Origin: Anaerolinea thermophila
GTDB lineage: Bacteria; Chloroflexota; Anaerolineae; Anaerolineales; DRKV01
Direction of reading: 5' to 3'
Length of the DNA stretch: 5,283 nt
Assembly: GCA_020722405.1 (NCBI GenBank)
Contig: DYKW01000124.1
Location: 1-5,283, forward strand
Shown in pieces: positions 1 to 3,183 of the stretch. Numbering within the stretch: the first letter of the stretch is position 1; each line of letters opens with the position of its first letter. The notes under the pieces were generated by a model. The model was not told the DNA's origin and searched no databases. It saw only the letters and a list, made by a program, of their open reading frames with translations. Made by a program: the position numbers and the translations under genes.

Positions 1-1
1 A

Positions 2-223
2 CTTCTCGATAAAAAGATCAAACGCAGTGCCAGGAAATCTTATCGCTTGTGGGCAAAGAATCCCTTTCACCCCTCCCTACATTTCAAATGCATCCATCGT
101 GAAGAGAATGTCTGGTCGGTTAGAATCACGCGCAGTTATCGTGCTTTGGGCATTCTTGAAGGTGATACGGTGACGTGGTTTTGGATTGGCAGTCACGATG
201 ATTACGAACGCTTCTTTTCATAA
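2..223 (+). CDS. RelE/ParE-family toxin, C-terminal part (cut by window edge)
   Basis: An open frame runs from base 2 to the TAA at 221-223 and gives 73 residues with no start inside the window, so the gene begins upstream. Visible features are a basic N-terminal stretch (KKIKRSARKSYRLW), then NPFHPSLHFK, a VWSVRITRSYRALG strand pair, and the ending GDTVTWFWIGSHDDYERFF. This is the signature of small RelE/ParE-superfamily toxins of the 'ENPFHPSLHFK...YSVRI..YRALG...WFWIGSHDEYDRL' type. Family knowledge: such toxins are usually mRNA interferases or gyrase poisons, encoded just downstream of a small antitoxin gene. The antitoxin would lie to the left of this window and cannot be seen. A second TAA follows the stop directly. 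No terminator hairpin is evident. The fold family is clear; the exact target (ribosome-dependent RNase or gyrase) cannot be decided from this fragment. Confidence 0.82.
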   Translation, partial: LLDKKIKRSARKSYRLWAKNPFHPSLHFKCIHREENVWSVRITRSYRALGILEGDTVTWFWIGSHDDYERFFS

Positions 224-359
224 TAAGGACTTGTCCAAAAACAACTCCGCACTTTTGCCAATCAATACAGTGGCATGTAGCGAGGTTTGAGCGTATAAAA
301 TTCTAACGAGGATGAACGAGAACTGATGTGCAACCTTTGCAAATTTGTCGAAAATAGAA

Positions 360-383
360 CGCAAAGACGCCAGGGCGCAAAGA
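360..383 (+). repeat. 8-bp-period microrepeat, three units (CGCAAAGA type)
   Basis: Three consecutive 8-base units can be read: CGCAAAGA (360-367), CGCCAGGG (368-375) and CGCAAAGA (376-383). The first and third are identical and the middle one is degenerate. The same consensus appears in inverted orientation at 502-533 and again in forward orientation at 2957-2972, so it is a dispersed family within this window. Similar degenerate CGCAAAGACGC strings are, from memory, common between genes in environmental anaerobes. Their function is unknown. Confidence 0.7.
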
Positions 384-394
384 AAAAGCCGTCC

Positions 395-426
395 TAGTCG
401 TGTAGTCGAATAGTCGGATAGTCAGT
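395..426 (+). repeat. 8-bp tandem repeat, four units (TAGTCGNN)
   Basis: Four units in exact 8-base register: TAGTCGTG (395-402), TAGTCGAA (403-410), TAGTCGGA (411-418) and TAGTCAGT (419-426). The core TAGTC is invariant, the sixth base is G in three of four units, and the last two bases vary. The array starts 11 nt after the CGCAAAGA array and has a different consensus but the same period. Confidence 0.8.
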
Positions 427-436
427 TGGGTAGATT

Positions 437-464
437 GCATTCTGCATTTTGCATTCCGCATTCC
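437..464 (+). repeat. 7-bp tandem repeat, four units (GCATTYY)
   Basis: Four units in exact 7-base register: GCATTCT (437-443), GCATTTT (444-450), GCATTCC (451-457) and GCATTCC (458-464). The GCATT core is invariant and only the last two pyrimidines vary. It begins 10 nt after the TAGTCGNN array. GCATTCC/GGAATGC-type strings are, from memory, frequent between genes in environmental bacterial genomes; no function is established to my knowledge. Confidence 0.8.
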
Positions 465-501
465 GTGGTCCGCTGTTCGCTGACGCCTACTCACCTACTT
501 T

Positions 502-533
502 CGCGTCTTCGCGACTCTGCGACTTTGCGTCAA
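502..533 (-). repeat. 8-bp-period microrepeat, four units, inverted copy of the CGCAAAGA family
   Basis: On the plus strand the units are CGCGTCTT, CGCGACTC, TGCGACTT and TGCGTCAA (8-base register, 502-533). Read on the minus strand they become TTGACGCA, AAGTCGCA, GAGTCGCG and AAGACGCG, which resembles the forward array at 360-383. The two arrays thus face each other across about 120 nt that contain the TAGTCGNN and GCATTYY arrays. An imperfect large stem-loop is conceivable but the pairing would be patchy. Confidence 0.7.
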
Positions 534-811
534 ACATGGTCTCACACTATACAACTCAGAGAAAAGGAAGTAAATTTTGGACAACCCCTAAGGATACTGG
601 AGTCTGGCAGAACCGGGGGATAGCCGGCATTAATCCACAGATGGCATATATTCATCCTGCGGGTACGATGACGTAGATTTTTAAATCGCTCTCCGGCGAA
701 AAACCATGTAAATTTGCGGTCGAATAAGAAAACGCCAAAGTCCAGATTCCAAGAAACAGCCTTGAGACTAATACGGAAAGGGTGAGGTCGAGTTTTTGAC
801 CTTGCGTTGCA

Positions 812-905
812 GGGGCGCGATTTCGCGTTGGCGGATTTGCGCCCCGGTTTCATCCAGGCTGTAAGGACGGGTGTCCGCTGTACTGGAGATTGCAGCGAAC
901 AGCGG
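812..905. repeat. GC-rich inverted repeats
   Basis: Two dyads sit close together. GGGGCGC at 812-818 pairs exactly with GCGCCCC at 839-845, and a smaller overlapping hairpin CGCGA/TCGCG (816-820 with 823-827) competes for the same left arm. CCGCTGT at 875-881 pairs exactly with ACAGCGG at 899-905. Neither is followed by a U-tract in either direction, so they do not look like intrinsic terminators. They fall in the GC-rich part of the gene-free spacer; their role is unknown. Confidence 0.45.
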
Positions 906-1019
906 CTTCGCGGCTCCCAAAACTGCGCGACCTTGCCCGCGCCGCCGCTGCCGCTGAGTCTTATCATTGAGCGGCTTGTTTCCATGTTATCTCGGTCAAA
1001 CAAAAGGGCATGGAGGCTT

Positions 1020-1028
1020 TGGTATACT
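1020..1028 (+). promoter_or_regulatory. Extended -10 promoter candidate for the methyltransferase gene
   Basis: TGGTATACT reads as TG-N-TATACT, an extended -10 element whose hexamer matches the TATAAT consensus at five of six positions. No good -35 hexamer is seen 16-18 nt upstream, which is normal for extended -10 promoters. Transcription would begin near 1035, leaving a leader of about 30 nt before the ATG at 1067. This position inside the longest possible reading frame is an argument against the earlier ATG at 1010. The assignment assumes a sigma-70-like housekeeping factor. Confidence 0.45.
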
Positions 1029-1054
1029 ATTACTCTAACCTGTCATACGGAATT

Positions 1055-1060
1055 AGGAGA
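1055..1060 (+). promoter_or_regulatory. Ribosome binding site that fixes the methyltransferase start at 1067
   Basis: AGGAGA lies 6 nt before the ATG at 1067. The earlier in-frame ATG at 1010 is preceded by AAAAGGG only 3 nt upstream, a poorer placement. Together with the -10 element at 1023-1028, this favours 1067. Confidence 0.65.
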
Positions 1061-1066
1061 CTCCAA

Positions 1067-1996
1067 ATGGATAATGAGTTAATAGAAAATAATTTACCCC
1101 GTACTATTAAAGAAACAAGCGAATTGTACCAAACCAATATTCATATCGGATATACCAAAACCTGTGATTGTCCCCCCAACCATTTAAATTGTATGACTGC
1201 CAAAGAATGGGTAAAAAGCCAAATCGGTGTCTGGCAGTTTAACTATGAAGCGCGTGATATTCGAGACAAGGATTTACATCCCGCTACATTCCCCATCTCG
1301 CTGGCAAAAAGAGTCATTGAATTATTTACTCATGCCGGCGAATTAGTGCTTGATCCTTTCGTAGGAAGCGGCACAACACTTGTAGCCGCGCAAGATTTAA
1401 ACCGCAATGCAATCGGTTTTGATTTACAAGAAAAATATATAGAATTATGTCAAAAACGATTAGCCGGTGATAATCTTTTCAACCAAGCCCAGCAAATCGC
1501 AATACAGGATGATGCTTTACATATAGACCGCTATTTAGAGCCTGAAACTGTAAAACTGATTTGGACTTCACCACCATACGCTAATTTGTTAAACCGAAAA
1601 CGAAAAAACAAATCACGCCGAGGTGATGAACGTAAAAATGAGCAATTTGGCAAGGTGGAACAATACTCCCAAGACCCGCGTGATTTGGGAACGATGTCGC
1701 TTGATGAATATACAAAGGCAATGGGGGAAATTTACGAGCGCCTACTGCCACTTTTGCAACCTAAAGGGCACTGTGTTATTAATGTGCCTGATATGTGGTG
1801 GAAAAATCAGAGAATTACAATTCACGTCGCGCTTATTGAAGAATTGCGTAAACGAGGGTATGAATTAAGAAATACCATTATTTGGGACCGTACCAATATT
1901 GTAAATCGTGTAGGAATTTTTGGTTGGCCATCAAATTACATAACAATGGGGACAACTTTTGAATACTTGTTGGATTTTTGGCGTCCCCCGAACTAA
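1067..1996 (+). CDS. DNA methyltransferase of a type II R-M system, probably N4-cytosine specific
   Basis: A 309-aa S-adenosylmethionine-dependent amino-methyltransferase of the N6_N4_Mtase type. Visible motifs in order, numbered from the preferred start: HPATFP (71-76, motif X side), LDPFVGSGTT (95-104, motif I, SAM-binding loop), GFDL (117-120, motif II acidic residue), TSPPY (167-171, motif IV catalytic), INVPDMW (238-244) and EYLLDFWRPP (299-308, closing strand typical of the family). SPPY rather than DPPY points to N4-cytosine modification. Target recognition may lie in the basic insert after motif IV (about 173-206). The N-terminus has a C33-x-C35-x3-H39-x2-C42 cluster that could bind a metal. 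The frame is open back to an ATG at 1010 (19 extra residues), but RBS and promoter favour 1067. The gene lies 101 nt before a restriction endonuclease on the same strand, so it should protect that enzyme's sites. It is AT-richer than the gene at 3184-5199, which suggests horizontal acquisition. Recognition sequence is not readable; CCWGG or CCSGG is a family-based guess. Confidence 0.88.
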   Translation: MDNELIENNLPRTIKETSELYQTNIHIGYTKTCDCPPNHLNCMTAKEWVKSQIGVWQFNYEARDIRDKDLHPATFPISLAKRVIELFTHAGELVLDPFVGSGTTLVAAQDLNRNAIGFDLQEKYIELCQKRLAGDNLFNQAQQIAIQDDALHIDRYLEPETVKLIWTSPPYANLLNRKRKNKSRRGDERKNEQFGKVEQYSQDPRDLGTMSLDEYTKAMGEIYERLLPLLQPKGHCVINVPDMWWKNQRITIHVALIEELRKRGYELRNTIIWDRTNIVNRVGIFGWPSNYITMGTTFEYLLDFWRPPN

Positions 1997-2084
1997 CAAA
2001 TTATGCGTAAGAGACGTGCTGTACAACAATATCGATAATTGCCCTTGATAAAGGAAGATCAAGTGCCCTACGTTACGACTCAAC

Positions 2085-2094
2085 AGGAAGGTGA
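2085..2094 (+). promoter_or_regulatory. Ribosome binding site for a TTG start (restriction endonuclease)
   Basis: AGGAAGGTGA ends 3 nt before the TTG at 2098 and is strongly purine-rich with an AGGTGA core. An in-frame TGA at 2092-2094 lies inside it, so no earlier start is possible. The next in-frame ATG (codon 19) would remove a conserved N-terminal helix. The TTG is therefore the likely start. A rare start codon may keep nuclease synthesis low relative to the methyltransferase. Confidence 0.65.
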
Positions 2095-2097
2095 CTT

Positions 2098-2880
2098 TTG
2101 AAAGTTTATACGAAAGAAGCCCTGATCGAAGAACTAAAGAAAATACGCGACATGGGGTGGATACCCAATGCCAGGCCAGGGAATTCAGGTGGCGTTGGAA
2201 ACACATTGGAGGATTTGCTTGGCATCGAAGAAAATAATTTGCCAATACCCAATGCTGCTGAATGGGAATTGAAATGCCAAAGAGCAAATACCACTTCGTT
2301 GATCACACTTTTTCACATGGAACCTTCGCCACGCGCTTTGAAGTTTGTTCCACGAGTGTTCCTGCCTCTCTATGGCTGGCAACATCAAGAGGCTGGTGGC
2401 AAATATGAATCAGAAGAAATGAGTTTCCGCCAAACAATTAGCGGAAATCAGAGAAGTGATCGTGGCTTTATGGTAGTGGTGGATCGTCATCGAAGCAAAG
2501 TTCTCATCTCATTTGATGCAAGCGCGGTTGATCCGAAACATAAAGAATGGCTGGATTCTGTAGCCCAACAGGTGGGATTGGGCGAATTAAACCCACAACC
2601 TTACTGGGGGTTTGATGATTTGCGTAACAAGGCCGGCACAAAGTTATTGAACTGTTTTTATGTCCAAGCCGAAACCAAAAGAGAAGGGGGAAAAGAATTC
2701 TTCCACTACTCTAATATTATGATACTTCAAGGTTTCAGTCTCAATGGTTTGTTATCAGGCATTGAACAAGGTTACGTATACGTGGATTTTGATGCGCGTA
2801 CAGGTCACAATCACGGCACAAAGTTTAGATTGCGCCAAAATCAATTCCCGTTGTTGTACAGTCAAAAAACAGAAATTTAG
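2098..2880 (+). CDS. MvaI/BcnI-family type II restriction endonuclease (catalytic Asp replaced by Asn?)
   Basis: A 260-aa protein, close to the size of MvaI and BcnI (roughly 240-250 aa), monomeric MutH-like nucleases that cut CC^WGG and CC^SGG. Seen in the sequence: an N-terminal helix, then GNSGGVGNTLEDLLGI (28-43), ENNLPIPNAAEWELKCQR (45-62), TSLITLFHMEPSPR (66-79) and a C-terminal FDARTGHNHGTKFR block (231-244), probably in the recognition lobe. MvaI's published active site is Glu36, Asp50, Glu55 and Lys57. At a constant +2 offset this protein has E38, N52, E57 and K59, so three of four residues are kept and the Asp is Asn. The codon is AAT at 2251-2253, one transition from GAT. The enzyme may be weakened or dead, or the base may be a sequencing error. 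The rest of the frame is intact. It starts at TTG, follows its methyltransferase by 101 nt, and is probably co-transcribed with it. No controller (C) gene is seen. Confidence 0.88.
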   Translation: MKVYTKEALIEELKKIRDMGWIPNARPGNSGGVGNTLEDLLGIEENNLPIPNAAEWELKCQRANTTSLITLFHMEPSPRALKFVPRVFLPLYGWQHQEAGGKYESEEMSFRQTISGNQRSDRGFMVVVDRHRSKVLISFDASAVDPKHKEWLDSVAQQVGLGELNPQPYWGFDDLRNKAGTKLLNCFYVQAETKREGGKEFFHYSNIMILQGFSLNGLLSGIEQGYVYVDFDARTGHNHGTKFRLRQNQFPLLYSQKTEI

Positions 2881-2915
2881 GAAAAATGCAAGGTGTCTTC
2901 TCGACTTTTTAGGGT

Positions 2916-2952
2916 GTCCCCAAAAATTTAACGCAATCCCCATTCTGGGGAC
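2916..2952. repeat. Inverted repeat with two alternative left arms
   Basis: GTCCCCA at 2916-2922 pairs exactly with TGGGGAC at 2946-2952 across a 23-nt loop. A second left arm, CCCCA at 2938-2942, can pair with the same TGGGG (2946-2950) across a 3-nt loop. The two hairpins are mutually exclusive. It lies 35 nt after the endonuclease stop. No U-tract follows, so it is a weak terminator candidate; it could also be the end of a decayed mobile element. Confidence 0.4.
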
Positions 2953-2956
2953 TTAG

Positions 2957-2972
2957 TCGCCAAGACGCAAGG
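2957..2972 (+). repeat. 8-bp microrepeat, two units (CGCAAAGA family)
   Basis: TCGCCAAG (2957-2964) and ACGCAAGG (2965-2972) share an 8-base register and the CGC-N-AAG core of the arrays at 360-383 and 502-533. It places the same repeat family on the far side of the R-M locus. Confidence 0.5.
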
Positions 2973-2978
2973 GAATAG

Positions 2979-3001
2979 CGGCGGCATCTCCCACGCCGCC
3001 G
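2979..3001. repeat. GC-rich hairpin
   Basis: CGGCGGC (2979-2985) pairs exactly with GCCGCCG (2995-3001) around a 9-nt loop. No U-tract is next to it. It may help stop or stabilise the convergent transcripts, but nothing in the sequence proves this. Confidence 0.4.
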
Positions 3002-3055
3002 GATAGCCGACATGGGAACCCGACCTACTATGAATCCCTCATTCACCGTTAGAGA

Positions 3056-3086
3056 GGGGATGCGAAGACAATGCCTTCGCATCCCC
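3056..3086. repeat. Perfect 12-bp inverted repeat, hairpin
   Basis: GGGGATGCGAAG (3056-3067) is the exact reverse complement of CTTCGCATCCCC (3075-3086), with a 7-nt loop. Neither strand has a U-tract after it, so it is not a classic intrinsic terminator. It sits 42 nt beyond the terminator of the minus-strand gene and 175 nt after the endonuclease stop. It may be a second transcription barrier or a dispersed palindromic element. Its GGGGA-GCGRAG arm resembles that of the terminator hairpin nearby. Confidence 0.65.
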
Positions 3087-3128
3087 AGAAACCTCCAAAG
3101 ACAACCAGGCCGGTCGCCCCCGGCAATG

Positions 3129-3169
3129 AAAACGGGGAGCGGAGGGCCATGCCCTTCGCTCCCTGTTTT
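3129..3169 (-). terminator. Bidirectional intrinsic terminator after the Fe-S oxidoreductase gene
   Basis: An 18-nt arm at 3129-3146 pairs with 3152-3169 around the loop CCATG. Sixteen pairs are Watson-Crick and two can be G-U wobbles, depending on strand. The left arm begins AAAAC and the right arm ends GTTTT, so RNA from either strand has a GC-rich stem followed by four U's. It begins 14 nt after the minus-strand stop codon, the usual place for a terminator of that gene, and would also block read-through from the R-M side. Confidence 0.8.
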
Positions 3170-3183
3170 GCATATCCCAACCA

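Larger units (their letters stand above)
224..1019. other. Gene-poor spacer of about 800 nt with microrepeats
   Basis: I find no convincing gene here. The open frames in this stretch give low-complexity, Arg/Ser/Pro-rich or repeat-derived peptides with no recognisable motif and no good ribosome binding site. The left part (about 360-533) is taken up by four short-period tandem arrays listed separately. The middle (about 534-780) is AT-richer unique sequence. The right part (about 800-960) turns GC-rich and contains two inverted repeats. The last bases (1020-1028) hold the likely promoter of the methyltransferase. The stretch could be decayed mobile-element or gene debris, but no piece of a transposase or tRNA could be identified. 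Confidence 0.6.
2881..3183. other. Convergent spacer of about 300 nt with hairpins and a repeat
   Basis: This spacer separates the plus-strand R-M pair from the minus-strand Fe-S gene, so transcripts converge on it. It holds no credible gene. It contains, in order, a GTCCCCA/TGGGGAC dyad, a copy of the 8-bp microrepeat, a GGCGGC-type hairpin, a perfect 12-bp hairpin and a strong bidirectional terminator, all listed separately. Confidence 0.6.

Noticed and set aside
226..240. GGACTTGTCC near the toxin stop as an IS end
   Set aside because: The string resembles some insertion-sequence termini, but no partner inverted repeat or transposase fragment was found.
360..533. CRISPR array
   Set aside because: Units are 7-8 bp and directly adjacent, with no 25-40 bp repeats separated by unique spacers, and no cas gene is present.
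426..676. Overlapping plus-strand frames of 65 and 75 codons
   Set aside because: They run through the GCATTYY and inverted CGCAAAGA arrays, so their peptides are repeat translations. Two frames being open at once fits the lack of stops in the repeats.
798..936. 8-bp direct repeat GACCTTGC (798-805 and 929-936) as a possible target-site duplication
   Set aside because: The enclosed 123 nt have no matching terminal inverted repeats and no element signature. An 8-bp repeat at this distance can arise by chance.
542..1003. 153-codon open frame on the minus strand in the spacer
   Set aside because: The peptide is Arg/Ser/Pro-rich in one half and unlike any family I know. It crosses the boundary between AT-rich and GC-rich blocks, and there is no good RBS. 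It reads like non-coding DNA that happens to be open.
1010..1066. Upstream ATG giving a methyltransferase longer by 19 residues
   Set aside because: The extension encodes a peptide without family similarity, covers a good extended -10 element and is served by a poorly spaced Shine-Dalgarno. The ATG at 1067 has a better RBS.
807..1082. 91-codon plus-strand frame over the GC-rich block and into the methyltransferase start
   Set aside because: It overlaps the promoter and start of the methyltransferase in another frame, has no recognised motif and no plausible RBS.
1996..2097. Separate promoter for the nuclease in the 101-nt gap
   Set aside because: Only weak matches such as GATAAT (2034-2039) without a -35 partner, or TTGATA (2045-2050) with a poor -10, are seen. 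Co-transcription with the methyltransferase is simpler.
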